Positions 22,437 to 31,640 of a stretch of DNA of 64,000 nucleotides are shown here, one piece after another. This stretch comes from Arthrobacter sp. zg-Y1171 (GTDB lineage: Bacteria > Actinomycetota > Actinomycetes > Actinomycetales > Micrococcaceae), in NCBI RefSeq assembly GCF_025244845.1, contig NZ_CP104264.1, positions 1,240,001-1,304,000 of the forward strand, given 5' to 3'. The position numbers and the translations under genes were made by a program. The notes under the pieces are model-generated. The model did not search any database and was not told the origin of the DNA. It was given only the letters and a program-made list of their open reading frames with translations. Positions within the stretch are counted from its first letter, which is position 1. Every line of letters starts with the position of its first letter.

Positions 22437-24353
22437 ATGGACGCGCAGAGCACCGGAGCCTATGAACGGGCGTATGCCCGCAGCAGTACCGATCCGGAAG
22501 GCTTCTGGCTGGGCGCCGCCGCCCTGGTGGACTGGGACAAGCCGCCGTCCCGCGCCCTCGAGGACACCAAGGCGCCGCTGTACTCCTGGTATCCGGAGGC
22601 GGAGCTCAACACCTCCTTCAACGCCCTGGACCGCCATGTGGCGGCCGGCCGCGGAGACACCGCGGCGCTGATCTACGACTCCGCGATGCTGGGCACCAGC
22701 CGCACCTATACCTACAGCCAGTTGCTCGCCGAGGTGGAACGCTTCGCCGGCGTGCTGCGCGGACTCGGCGTCGGCCCCGGCGACCGCGTGATCATCTACC
22801 TGCCGATGATCCCCGAAGCCGTGATCGCCATGCTGGCCACCGCCCGGCTGGGCGCGGTCCACTCCGTGGTGTTCGGCGGATTCGCCCCGCGGGAGCTCGC
22901 TGCCCGGATCGACGACGCCGGCCCGACGGTCATAGTGACGGCCAGCGGCGGACTCGAACCCAAGCGCGCGGTTGAATACCTGCCGGCCGTCGCCGAGGCC
23001 CTGGAAACCGCTACCCACCGGGTGGCCGCCGTCGTCGTGGCCGAACGGACAGGCTTCACGGCCACCCGGGAGGAGTTTGACGGCACCGGCGGGGCTGACT
23101 GGCATGACTGGAATACGCTCGCCGCCGACGCCGTGCCCGCCGGTCCGGTCCCCGTGGCCGCCGCCGATCCGCTGTACATCCTCTACACCTCCGGCACCAC
23201 GGGTTCGCCCAAGGGCGTGGTGCGGGACAACGGCTCCCACGCGGTGGCCATGGCCTGGTCCATGGCAAACATCTACGGAGTGGGGCCGGGGCAGGTGATG
23301 TGGACCGCCTCGGACGTCGGCTGGGTGGTCGGCCACTCCTACATCGTCTACGGTCCGTTGATCGCCGGGGCCACGACCGTGCTGTACGAGGGCAAGCCCG
23401 TGGGCACCCCGGACGCCGGTGCGTTCTGGCGGGTGGCCGCGGAGCACGGCGTCGACGTCCTGTTCACCGCGCCCACCGCGCTGCGCGCCATCCGGAAGGC
23501 CGACCCCGACGCCGTCGAACCGGGCCGCCACGATCTCTCCCGGCTGCGGCACCTCTTTGCCGCCGGCGAGCGCCTGGACCCGGCCACGCTGGAATGGGCG
23601 GAGGCCGCGCTCGGGGTGCCGGTGATCGACCACTGGTGGCAGACCGAAACCGGCTGGGCCATCTGCGCCAACCCGGTGGGACTGGAGGAGCTGCCGGTCA
23701 AGGCCGGGTCGCCCACCGTTCCGGTTCCCGGGTTTGCCGTGCGCGTGCTCGGGCCGGACGGGAAGCGGGTACCGGCGGGGACGGAGGGCAACATTGCCCT
23801 GGAACTGCCGCTCCCGCCGGGAACCCTGCAGACCCTCTGGGGCAGCGACGAACGCTACCGTGCCGCGTACCTGGAGGTTTTCGACGGCTACTACGCCACC
23901 GGGGACTCGGGCTACGTGGACGAGGACGGCTATGTGTTCGTGATGGGGCGTACCGACGACGTCATCAACGTCTCCGGCCACCGGCTGTCCACCGGCGCCA
24001 TGGAGCAGGCGGTGGGCTCCCATCCGGCCGTCGCCGAAGCGGCCGTGATCGGCATTGCGGACCCCGTGAAGGGCCAGCGCCCGTCCGGCTACGTGGTGCT
24101 GAAGGCGGGAACGGAGATCGACGCCGACGTGCTGCGCGCGGAACTGATTGAACGGGTGCGCTCGCAGATCGGCCCGGTGGCCGATTTCAAGGACGTGTAC
24201 GTGGTGGACGCCCTGCCCAAGACCCGGTCCGGGAAGGTGCTGCGCAAGACCATGCGCCAGATTGCCGACGGCGTTCCGCACACGGTGCCCTCCACCATCG
24301 AGGATCCCGGCGTGCTGGAGGCCCTGACCGCGGTGCTGCGGCCGGTTCGCTAG
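22437..24353 (+). CDS. prpE: Propionyl-CoA synthetase (acetyl-CoA synthetase family)
   Basis: 638 residues, ATG after CAAGGAGGATTC. It activates propionate (and possibly acetate) with ATP and CoA. The AMP-binding loop LYILYTSGTTGSPKG, the ASDVGWVVGHSY segment, the DHWWQTETGW motif and the C-terminal acetylatable Lys in KTRSGKVLRK are intact. Tryptophan in the acyl pocket motif WWQTE is shared by acetate and propionate enzymes, so specificity is inferred from its divergence from the prp operon and the shared operator region. Confidence 0.88.
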   Translation: MDAQSTGAYERAYARSSTDPEGFWLGAAALVDWDKPPSRALEDTKAPLYSWYPEAELNTSFNALDRHVAAGRGDTAALIYDSAMLGTSRTYTYSQLLAEVERFAGVLRGLGVGPGDRVIIYLPMIPEAVIAMLATARLGAVHSVVFGGFAPRELAARIDDAGPTVIVTASGGLEPKRAVEYLPAVAEALETATHRVAAVVVAERTGFTATREEFDGTGGADWHDWNTLAADAVPAGPVPVAAADPLYILYTSGTTGSPKGVVRDNGSHAVAMAWSMANIYGVGPGQVMWTASDVGWVVGHSYIVYGPLIAGATTVLYEGKPVGTPDAGAFWRVAAEHGVDVLFTAPTALRAIRKADPDAVEPGRHDLSRLRHLFAAGERLDPATLEWAEAALGVPVIDHWWQTETGWAICANPVGLEELPVKAGSPTVPVPGFAVRVLGPDGKRVPAGTEGNIALELPLPPGTLQTLWGSDERYRAAYLEVFDGYYATGDSGYVDEDGYVFVMGRTDDVINVSGHRLSTGAMEQAVGSHPAVAEAAVIGIADPVKGQRPSGYVVLKAGTEIDADVLRAELIERVRSQIGPVADFKDVYVVDALPKTRSGKVLRKTMRQIADGVPHTVPSTIEDPGVLEALTAVLRPVR

Positions 24354-24390
24354 GAGCCCGGGGCCGGGGCTGAGGCCGGGGCTGAGCGCC

Positions 24391-25110
24391 TCAGCGGCGC
24401 CAGCTGTACTCCAGCTCCGGCCGGCCCCGGGTGCCGTACCTCGGCGAGCGCAGCACCGATCGCTGGTCCGCCAGATACTCCAGGTAGCGGCGGGTGGTGA
24501 TCCGGGACATCGCCAGCGACTCTGCCGCCTCGGTGGCGGAGAGCGGTGCCCGGGCACCCTTGAGCAGATCCGCCACGGACTCCAGCGTTTCCGCGGACAG
24601 GCCCTTCGGCAGCTGCCCCGTCACGGCTGGACGGAGCGCGGCAAAAGCGCTGTCCACCTCGCTTTGCGTGGTGGAGGCGGCCTGCTCGGTCATCCGGCGC
24701 CGGTACTCGGCGTAGGCGGTGAGCTTGGCGCTGAACGCCGAATACGTAAACGGCTTGATGAGGTACTGGACAATGCCGCCGGACATTGCGCTGCGCACCA
24801 CCGTCAGGTCCCGGACCGCGGTGATGGCGATGACGTCCACGGGCAGTCCCGCCCCGCGGATCCGGCGCAGCAGGTCCAGCCCGTGCAGGTCGGGCAGGTT
24901 CATGTCCAACAGCACCAGGCCGATCTCCGCTTCGCTGCCGGGCGGCGCCGATTCGGCTGCCTTGAGCGCTTCCAGGGCCTCGGCGCCGGTGCGTGCGATG
25001 CCGGCCAGCCGGAATCCCGGCGCCCGCCGGACATACTCTGCGTGGGCCTCGGCGGGGATTTCCTCGTCCTCCACCACCAGCACGCCGACGTCGGGGGAGT
25101 GCCGGGTCAC
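24391..25110 (-). CDS. Response regulator, DcuR/CitB family
   Basis: 239 residues. A CheY-like receiver (residues 7-128) has acidic pocket VVEDEE, phosphoacceptor Asp69 in VLLDMNLPD, Thr in ITAV and Lys in YLIKPF. A linker leads to a C-terminal helix-turn-helix (about 168-225, with LSATEAAESLAMSRITTRRYLEYL). Overlaps the kinase stop/start by 4 bases (ATGA). Its probable target is the dctA-like gene, which is divergent from the kinase. Confidence 0.9.
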   Translation of the reverse strand: MTRHSPDVGVLVVEDEEIPAEAHAEYVRRAPGFRLAGIARTGAEALEALKAAESAPPGSEAEIGLVLLDMNLPDLHGLDLLRRIRGAGLPVDVIAITAVRDLTVVRSAMSGGIVQYLIKPFTYSAFSAKLTAYAEYRRRMTEQAASTTQSEVDSAFAALRPAVTGQLPKGLSAETLESVADLLKGARAPLSATEAAESLAMSRITTRRYLEYLADQRSVLRSPRYGTRGRPELEYSWRR

Positions 25111-26729
25111 GATGCTGCCCCGGCCAGCGGGACCTGAGCAGAGGCCGAAGCCGGCAGGGGGAGTTCCACGCTGAAGCAGGCCCCCGGCCCGCCCAGCACC
25201 TGGATGCTTCCGTTCAGGCGCGTCACGGCCTGGCGGACCAGTGCGAGCCCGATTCCCCGGCCGGTCAGCACCCGTCCCTGCGGCAGCTCCTTCGTGCTGA
25301 ACCCCTGTTCGAATATATGTTCGATTATCCGGGGGTCCACGCCCGGACCGTCGTCCTGCACCTCGATCAGCAGCTGGCCGTCGCCGCTGCCCAGGTACAG
25401 GCGCACGGAGTCCTTTGCCGCGTCGAACGCGTTGTCCAGCAGGTTGCCGATGATGGTCACCAGTTCCACCGGTTCCAATCCGGCCGCGCTGAAGCGTCCC
25501 GTGTCCGGACCCACCTCGATGTCCAGCTCGATGCCGCGCTCGCGGGCCTGTGCCGCCTTGCCCATCAGCAGGGCGGTTACCGCCGGTTCCTCCACCACGG
25601 CCAGCACTTCGTCATTGAGCTGCTGCGACTGTTCCAGATCGGCCGTGGCAAACCGCAGGGCTTCGTCGCTGCGCCCCAGCTCGATCAGGGACGCCAGGGT
25701 GTGCACGCGGTTGGCGTGCTCGTGGGCCTGGGCGCTCAGGGCATCAGCGAGGGTCCGCATGGAGGCCAGCTCGCCGGTGAGGGATTCGACGTCGGTATGG
25801 TCCCGCAGCGTAGTCACCGTGCCGAACCGCCTGCCGTGAGGCCCTGCGGACACCGCTGCGGACTGGTTGACCACCAGGATGCGCTCGCCGGTGAGGTGGA
25901 TTTCCTCCCGGGCGTCCCGGCCGGAGCGCAGCAGGGATGCCAGCGGTCCGGGGAGGTCCGGCAGTTCCCGGCTCCGCACGGACGCATCAGTCGGCGGCAA
26001 CCCCAGCAGGACGGCGGCTTCGTCGTTGTAGAGCACCAGCTGTCCCCGGTCGTTGAGCAGCAGCAGCCCCTCACGCACCGAGTGCAGCGCCGAGTCGTAG
26101 AAGGCATACATGTGCGTCAGCTCCGCGGGGCCGAGGCCGTGGGTGGCCCGGCGCAGATACCGGCTGAGCAGGAATGACCCCGCGGCTCCGGCAGCGAGCG
26201 CGGCTGCATCGATGGCGAACAGCTCCGGCAGCCGCGCATCCCGGGCAATGGCCACCCGGTCCACCGTGATGCCGGCGGCGACGAGCGCGGTGACATTGCC
26301 GGCGTCGTCGTACACCGGGGTGACGGCGCGCACCGAGGGTCCGAGCGTACCCGTGTAGGTTTCCGTGAAGCTCTCCCCGGCCAGGGCCGGGTCGATGGAT
26401 CCGATGTACGGCTTGCCGATCTGGTCCGGGTTCCGATGGGTGAACCGCGTCCGGTCGGTATCCATGATGGTCAGGAAATCCACGCCCACGCGCTCCATCA
26501 CCTCGCGTGCGTAACCCTGAAGGACCGCGGGGTCCGGGGAGTCGACGGCGGTGCGGACCGTGCTGCTGGCGGCCGCCGTCCCGGCTACTGCCAGCATCCG
26601 TAAGCCGGTCTCCTCACGGGTGTTCTCTTCCGCCTGCTGGTACAAGCCCCAGGCGATTCCGCCCGAGACGCACAGGATGAAGGCAAGCTGGGCCAGGAAC
26701 AACCGGCCGGCCAGGCTGCCTCGATGCAC
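25107..26729 (-). CDS. Sensor histidine kinase, DcuS/CitA family
   Basis: 540 residues. One transmembrane helix (about 9-29), an extracytoplasmic Cache/PAS sensor (about 35-170, including THRNPDQIGKPYIG, the typical C4-dicarboxylate/citrate-binding segment), a second helix (about 177-197), a cytoplasmic PAS (about 205-310), a dimerisation helix with HEHANRVHTL as phospho-accepting His, and an HATPase domain with NLLDNAFDAAK, DDGPGV and GRGIGLAL. The architecture and the adjacent C4-dicarboxylate-type transporter suggest it senses a di- or tricarboxylate outside the cell. Confidence 0.9.
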   Translation of the reverse strand: MHRGSLAGRLFLAQLAFILCVSGGIAWGLYQQAEENTREETGLRMLAVAGTAAASSTVRTAVDSPDPAVLQGYAREVMERVGVDFLTIMDTDRTRFTHRNPDQIGKPYIGSIDPALAGESFTETYTGTLGPSVRAVTPVYDDAGNVTALVAAGITVDRVAIARDARLPELFAIDAAALAAGAAGSFLLSRYLRRATHGLGPAELTHMYAFYDSALHSVREGLLLLNDRGQLVLYNDEAAVLLGLPPTDASVRSRELPDLPGPLASLLRSGRDAREEIHLTGERILVVNQSAAVSAGPHGRRFGTVTTLRDHTDVESLTGELASMRTLADALSAQAHEHANRVHTLASLIELGRSDEALRFATADLEQSQQLNDEVLAVVEEPAVTALLMGKAAQARERGIELDIEVGPDTGRFSAAGLEPVELVTIIGNLLDNAFDAAKDSVRLYLGSGDGQLLIEVQDDGPGVDPRIIEHIFEQGFSTKELPQGRVLTGRGIGLALVRQAVTRLNGSIQVLGGPGACFSVELPLPASASAQVPLAGAAS

Positions 26730-26753
26730 TTTCGATCCTTTGGTTGCGAGTCG

Positions 26754-26813
26754 TTACACGGTGTAAGCGGTTCCACTGGGAACAGTATGAACACAAGGGT
26801 GACTGTGATCACA
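26754..26813. promoter_or_regulatory. Cluster of three inverted repeats between kinase and dctA
   Basis: TTACAC-G-GTGTAA (26754-26766), GTTCC-ACTG-GGAAC (26770-26783), and GGTGA-N6-TCACA (26798-26813). The third matches the CRP/GlxR consensus TGTGA-N6-TCACA at 9 of 10 positions and lies 48 bases before the dctA ATG. One of the first two is a natural candidate for the CitB-type response regulator. Confidence 0.55.
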
Positions 26814-26860
26814 TCACCCAACGAAGATGGAAGCCGACCAATTGCACAAGGAGTACCGCC

Positions 26861-28288
26861 ATGGCAGCTGCCGCCAATCCGTATGCCGGTTCACAGAAGA
26901 GCCGGAAACCGGACAGAACCCATTTCCTCTACATTGCCGTCATTGCGGCGGTTGTGCTCGGTGCCGTTATCGGCCTCATGGCGCCGGAGTTCGCGAAATC
27001 CCTGAAGCCACTCGGAACAGGGTTCATTAACCTCATCAAGATGATGATCGCTCCGGTCATCTTCTGCACCATTGTCCTAGGCATCGGATCAATCGCCAAA
27101 GCTGCCACCGTCGGCAAGGTCGGCGGCCTCGCGCTGGGCTACTTCATCATCATGTCGACCTTCGCCCTGGCCATCGGCCTGGTCGTGGGCAACCTGATCC
27201 ACCCCGGTGAAGGCCTGGACATCCAGTCCGCCTCCGGCGCAGCCCCCGCGGCACCCGAGGAAGGGGACGGCATGACCGGATTCCTCCTCAGCATCATCCC
27301 CACCACGCTGCTGGCCTCCCTCACCGGCGAGTCCATCCTGCAGACCCTCTTCGTTGCCCTGCTCGTAGGCTTCGCCCTGCAGAAGATGGGCGCTGCCGGC
27401 GCCCCCGTGCTCAAGGGCATCGGCTACATCCAGGCCCTGGTCTTCCGGATCCTGATGATGATCATGTGGCTGGCACCCATCGGCGCGTTCGGTGCCATTG
27501 CCGCCGTCGTCGGCGAGACCGGCATCCAGGCGATCGTGAGCATGGCAACCCTGATGATTGCCTTCTACATCACCTGCATCCTCTTCATCGTGGTCATCCT
27601 GGGTGGACTGCTGAAGCTGGTCACAGGGTTCAGCATCTTCAAGCTCATGCGCTACCTGGGCCGTGAATACCTGCTGATCTTCTCCACCTCCTCCTCCGAG
27701 GTGGCCCTGCCGCGCCTGATCGCCAAGATGGAACACCTGGGCATTTCCAAGCCCGTGGTCGGCGTTACGGTGCCGACCGGGTATTCCTTCAACCTCGACG
27801 GAACCGCCATCTACCTGACCATGGCTGCACTGTTCGTGGCCTCGGCCATGGGCAAGCCGCTGGAACTGGGCGAGCAGATCTCCCTGCTGGTCTTCATGAT
27901 CATTGCCTCCAAGGGCGCTGCCGGCGTCACCGGCGCCGGCCTGGCCACCCTGGCCGGCGGCCTGCAGTCCCACCGCCCCGACCTGATCGACGGCGTAGGC
28001 CTGATCGTCGGCATCGACCGCTTTATGTCCGAGGCCCGCGCCCTGACCAACTTCACCGGCAACGCCGTCGCCACCGTGCTCATCGGCACCTGGACCAAGG
28101 AAATCGACAAGGAGCAGGTCAAGGCGGTCCTGAACCGCGAACTGCCCTTCGACGAGGCCAGCATGAACGTCGACGCCGGCACGGACGAGCCGCGGCAGAC
28201 GGCGGAATCCGCCGAACTCGCCGCATCGGTTCCCGGCCCCGCCGGCACTTCCGCGGTCTCCGGCACCGCCGGCGATCCGCGGCACTAA
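26861..28288 (+). CDS. dctA: C4-dicarboxylate/cation symporter, DctA-like
   Basis: 475 residues from an ATG with an AAGGAG site; upstream in-frame codons lack one. A dicarboxylate/amino acid:cation (SDF) symporter with eight membrane helices and two re-entrant loops. The serine-rich STSSSEVALPRLI loop and the GTAIYLTMAALFVA segment are characteristic, with substrate-binding Arg/Asn region MSEARALTNFTGNAVAT. C4-dicarboxylates such as succinate or malate are the likely substrates, given the CitA/DcuS-type kinase nearby. The C-terminal ~40 residues are Ala/Pro-rich and cytoplasmic. Confidence 0.88.
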   Translation: MAAAANPYAGSQKSRKPDRTHFLYIAVIAAVVLGAVIGLMAPEFAKSLKPLGTGFINLIKMMIAPVIFCTIVLGIGSIAKAATVGKVGGLALGYFIIMSTFALAIGLVVGNLIHPGEGLDIQSASGAAPAAPEEGDGMTGFLLSIIPTTLLASLTGESILQTLFVALLVGFALQKMGAAGAPVLKGIGYIQALVFRILMMIMWLAPIGAFGAIAAVVGETGIQAIVSMATLMIAFYITCILFIVVILGGLLKLVTGFSIFKLMRYLGREYLLIFSTSSSEVALPRLIAKMEHLGISKPVVGVTVPTGYSFNLDGTAIYLTMAALFVASAMGKPLELGEQISLLVFMIIASKGAAGVTGAGLATLAGGLQSHRPDLIDGVGLIVGIDRFMSEARALTNFTGNAVATVLIGTWTKEIDKEQVKAVLNRELPFDEASMNVDAGTDEPRQTAESAELAASVPGPAGTSAVSGTAGDPRH

Positions 28289-28320
28289 GGCGCCGACGCC
28301 ACCACCGGCAGTACCTCACA

Positions 28321-28361
28321 ACGCGCCCCGCCCCGGAAGACTCCGGGGCGGGGCGCGTTTC
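28321..28361 (+). terminator. Terminator after dctA
   Basis: A 16-base GC stem (28322-28337 with 28342-28357) and AGAC loop followed by TTTCT, 33 bases after the stop. Confidence 0.9.
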
Positions 28362-28448
28362 TGCGTCCGTGCTGCCGGCAGCTGGAGGGGAATCCGCCTG
28401 CGGGCATAATGGTCCTCGATGCCCGCTCTACGAAACGGTGGTCTTACG

Positions 28449-29036
28449 ATGACAGCCCTTGGCCCCTATCTGCAGCGCGGGACATTGAGCGGCCAGGTGC
28501 AACCGAGCCTCGACGCGGACGGCCTGGTGCTGCGGCCCTGGCGGGACGACGACGCCGCCGTGGTGGTGAAGGCGTACCGCGAGCCGGATATCTGCCACTT
28601 CAGCCGGCGGACGATGGCAACGGAAGCCGAAGCGCTCGAGTGGATCCGCCGCTGGGGTACCCGGTGGCAGGAGGAATCCGGGGCCAACTGGGCCGTCTGC
28701 ACCAGTGATCGGAACGTGGTTGGGCGCGTGGCCCTCAGCCGCGTCAATCTGTACGAAGGCGACGCGGAACTCGGCTATTGGGTGCTGCCGGGGGATCGGG
28801 GAAAAGCCGTGGCGTCCCGGGCCGTGGATGCGCTGAAGCGCTGGGCGTTCGGCTCGGCCGGTCTTATGCGCCTCCAGCTGTCCCACTCGGTGCACAACCA
28901 GGGCTCCTGCGGCGTTGCCGGGAAAACCGGCTTCGCGCTGGAAGGAACCAGGCGCAGCGCCCTCAGGCATGCCGACGGCTGGCACGACATGCATCTGCAT
29001 GCTGCCGTCCGGCTTCAAGGTTCGAGTTCTACTTGA
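28449..29036 (+). CDS. GNAT-family N-acetyltransferase
   Basis: 195 residues from ATG 28449; an ATG at 28419 is an alternative with no better ribosome site. The RimJ/RimL-type fold is readable: the N-terminal strand LVLRPWRDDDAA, the acetyl-CoA pyrophosphate-binding region LPGDRGKAVASRAVDAL, and LSHSVHNQGSCGVAGKTGF with the conserved Asn. The substrate is not predictable: RimJ/RimL-like enzymes acetylate ribosomal protein N-termini, antibiotics or amino acids. Confidence 0.82.
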   Translation: MTALGPYLQRGTLSGQVQPSLDADGLVLRPWRDDDAAVVVKAYREPDICHFSRRTMATEAEALEWIRRWGTRWQEESGANWAVCTSDRNVVGRVALSRVNLYEGDAELGYWVLPGDRGKAVASRAVDALKRWAFGSAGLMRLQLSHSVHNQGSCGVAGKTGFALEGTRRSALRHADGWHDMHLHAAVRLQGSSST

Positions 29037-29150
29037 GCGTCAAGGCTCGCCGGTCATCACGGCCCTGATTCGCGGGATGGCCGTGGCGCGGCTGTAACCT
29101 TGACAAAGACAGCCCGCAGCAAAGCTAGATACGGAAGCGTGGATTTATAC

Positions 29151-30044
29151 GTGAGCAGCGAACAGGGTTCATCAACTCTGCAGGACGCAACCGGAGCCGA
29201 AACGGTGATGGGTCCAACCGGACGTCCCCTGACGGTATTCCCCGAGCCTCCCGTCCTCACGTCCCATGGTCCTGCCCGGATCATTGCGATGGTGAACCAG
29301 AAGGGCGGGGTCGGCAAGACCACCTCCACCATCAACCTCGGCGCCGCCCTGGCGGAAGCCGGCCGCCGCGTTCTGCTGGTGGACTTTGACCCGCAGGGCG
29401 CCCTGTCCGCAGGGATGGGAGCCAACCCGCACGAACTGGACCTCACCGTCTACAACGTGCTGATGGACCGGAAGGTGGATATCCGCGAGGCGATCCATGA
29501 AACCTCCATCGAGAACATCCACCTGCTGCCGGCCAATATCGACCTTTCCGCAGCCGAGGTGCAGCTCGTGAACGAGGTAGCCCGCGAGCAGGTGCTCGAA
29601 CGCGCCCTGCGCCGGGTGTCGGATGACTACGACGTCATCCTCATCGACTGCCAGCCTTCCCTGGGCCTGCTGACCGTCAACGCCCTGACTGCCGCGCACG
29701 GCGTGATCATCCCGCTGATCTGCGAGTTCTTCGCCCTGCGTGCTGTGGCCCTGCTGGTGGAGACCATCGAGAAGGTCCAGGACCGGCTCAACCCCAGCCT
29801 GCAGGTGGACGGCGTCCTGGCTACTATGTACGACGCCCGCACCCTGCACAGCCGTGAAGTGATTTCCCGCCTCGTGGAAGCCTTCGGGGACAAGGTCTTC
29901 GAAACGGTCATCAAGCGGACCATCAAGTTCGCTGACGCCACTGTGGCGGCCGAACCGATCACCTCGTACGCCGGCAACCACCCGGGCGCCGACTCCTACC
30001 GCCGTCTCGCCAAGGAACTGATTGCCCGCGGCGGCGCGCCCTAA
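29151..30044 (+). CDS. ParA/Soj-type ATPase
   Basis: 297 residues from GTG 29151 (GGAAG upstream); a TTG at 29100 would add 17 residues. The deviant Walker A KGGVGKTT, LVDFDPQGALS, and VILIDCQPSLG mark a ParA ATPase. There is no parB next to it; scpA follows directly, with scpB and rluB, as in M. tuberculosis Rv1708-Rv1711. The family moves cargo by ATP-dependent DNA binding; here it probably links to chromosome organisation. The gene overlaps scpA by 23 bases. Confidence 0.88.
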   Translation: MSSEQGSSTLQDATGAETVMGPTGRPLTVFPEPPVLTSHGPARIIAMVNQKGGVGKTTSTINLGAALAEAGRRVLLVDFDPQGALSAGMGANPHELDLTVYNVLMDRKVDIREAIHETSIENIHLLPANIDLSAAEVQLVNEVAREQVLERALRRVSDDYDVILIDCQPSLGLLTVNALTAAHGVIIPLICEFFALRAVALLVETIEKVQDRLNPSLQVDGVLATMYDARTLHSREVISRLVEAFGDKVFETVIKRTIKFADATVAAEPITSYAGNHPGADSYRRLAKELIARGGAP

Positions 30045-30975
30045 GCCGGCGCCCGCCCGCCTGGCGGGGCCGGACGCCACGGGGCCGGCACCGCAGGATC
30101 CGGCTTCCCGTGCCGGCTTCGAAGTCCGTCTGGCAAACTTCACCGGGCCCTTCGATGTCCTGCTGGGACTGATTTCCAAGCACGAGCTGGACATCACCGA
30201 AATCGCCCTCGCCGCCGTCACCGATGAGTTCCTGGGCTACATCCGGGAGCTCTTCGGCACCGGTCCCGAGGTGGCACTGGATGAGGCCAGCGAATTCCTG
30301 GTTATCGCCGCCACCCTCCTGGACCTCAAGGCTGCGCGCCTGCTTCCGGCCGGCGACGTGGAGGACGAGGAAGACCTCGCGCTGCTCGAGGCCCGTGACC
30401 TGCTGTTCGCCCGGCTGCTGCAGTACAAGGCGTTCCGCGAGATGGCCGCCCTGTTGGGGGACCGGCTGATGGACGAGGCACGGCGTTTCCCGCGGCAGGT
30501 CTCCCTGGATCCGCACTTCGCGGCGATGCTTCCCGAGCTGGTCTGGCGGACCACGCCGCAGCAGTTCGCGGACCTTGCCGTCCGTGCCCTGCAGCCGCGC
30601 GACGAGCTGCCTCCGACCGTGGGGCTTGAACACCTGCACGCACCAAAGACCAGCGTCCGGGAGCAGGCCCTGATCCTCGCGGAACGGCTCGCTGCCGACG
30701 GCGCGGCCACTTTCGGGGCCCTGGTGTCCGACGCCGACGGTCCGGTGGCGGTGGCCCGGTTCCTTGCGCTGCTGGAAATGTTCCGGGACGGAGCCGTCAG
30801 CTTCGAACAGGCTGCCCCGCTGGGGGAGTTGCTCGTCACATGGACCGGAGGCGCGGATCCGGCAGGCGCGGTTGCCGCCGGGGGAGATGAAGATGGCAAT
30901 GAGCGCGCCGGCGAAAACATCGGATCCAATGGCGCAGCAATCCAACACACAGCCCTGGAAGGGGACCGGTCATGA
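30022..30975 (+). CDS. scpA: Segregation and condensation protein A
   Basis: 317 residues. Starts at a TTG (30022) inside the end of parA, with AAGGAAC upstream. Kleisin subunit of the SMC-ScpAB condensin. The N-terminal FEVRLANFTGPFDVLLGLI and the following ELDITEIALAAVTDEFL are the SMC-neck-binding helices; the winged-helix C-terminus includes VSDADGPVAVARFLALLEM. ~50 extra residues at the C-terminus are disordered. Overlaps scpB by 4 bases. Confidence 0.92.
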   Translation: MPAAARPKPAPARLAGPDATGPAPQDPASRAGFEVRLANFTGPFDVLLGLISKHELDITEIALAAVTDEFLGYIRELFGTGPEVALDEASEFLVIAATLLDLKAARLLPAGDVEDEEDLALLEARDLLFARLLQYKAFREMAALLGDRLMDEARRFPRQVSLDPHFAAMLPELVWRTTPQQFADLAVRALQPRDELPPTVGLEHLHAPKTSVREQALILAERLAADGAATFGALVSDADGPVAVARFLALLEMFRDGAVSFEQAAPLGELLVTWTGGADPAGAVAAGGDEDGNERAGENIGSNGAAIQHTALEGDRS

Positions 30976-31616
30976 CGGCGGAACCTGGTTTTGGTCCCGG
31001 GAAAAGCAGCGGGGATGACGGCCGCGAAGACATTGCAGCATTTCCCGGGGGAGTGAAGGCCGCCGTGGAGGCGGTGCTGATGGTGGTGGACGAACCCGCA
31101 GCCGCCGAGGTGCTTGCCTCGGTGATCGGTGTGCCGGAGCCGGAGGTGCTCGCGGCCCTCACGGAACTGCAGCGGGAGTATGACGGTTATACTGGGGATG
31201 GACCCGAGGGCGCACCGCGTGGTTTTGAACTCCGCGACGTAGCAGGCGGATGGCGGATTTTTTCCCGCGCTGACTATGCGCCCGTTGTGTCGAAGTTTGT
31301 ACTGGAAGGCCAGAGTGCACGGCTGTCGCAGGCCGCACTGGAAACATTGGCGGTGATTGCCTATCGGCAGCCCGTCTCCCGGGCCCGGGTCTCCGCGATC
31401 CGGGGAGTAAACGTCGATTCGGTGGTCCGCACGCTGGTTCAGCGTGGATTGATCGTCGACGCCGGCACCGAACCGGAAACCGGTTCGCTGCTGTACCGTA
31501 CTACGCCGTACTTTCTGGAACGGCTTGGTTTGGGCAGCCTCGACGAACTTCCACAGATTGCACCGCACCTGCCCGGGCTGGAAAACCTGGCCGAATATGA
31601 AGACACTACTTATTAA
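30972..31616 (+). CDS. scpB: Segregation and condensation protein B
   Basis: 214 residues. Two winged-helix domains (about 30-110 and 115-195); LSQAALETLAVIAYRQPVSR is the family signature. It binds ScpA as a dimer in the condensin complex. ATGA overlap with scpA and a close rluB indicate one operon. Confidence 0.93.
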   Translation: MTAEPGFGPGKSSGDDGREDIAAFPGGVKAAVEAVLMVVDEPAAAEVLASVIGVPEPEVLAALTELQREYDGYTGDGPEGAPRGFELRDVAGGWRIFSRADYAPVVSKFVLEGQSARLSQAALETLAVIAYRQPVSRARVSAIRGVNVDSVVRTLVQRGLIVDAGTEPETGSLLYRTTPYFLERLGLGSLDELPQIAPHLPGLENLAEYEDTTY

Positions 31617-31640
31617 CCGCTACACCCAAAGGACTTACTC

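Noticed and set aside
22314..24557. 747-codon minus-strand frame across prpE
   Set aside because: Antisense to an intact acyl-CoA synthetase, with low-complexity Arg/Gly/His composition.
29151..30044. Reading the scp-linked ParA as a plasmid partition system
   Set aside because: No parB or parS sequences are seen nearby and the context is the conserved scpAB block.
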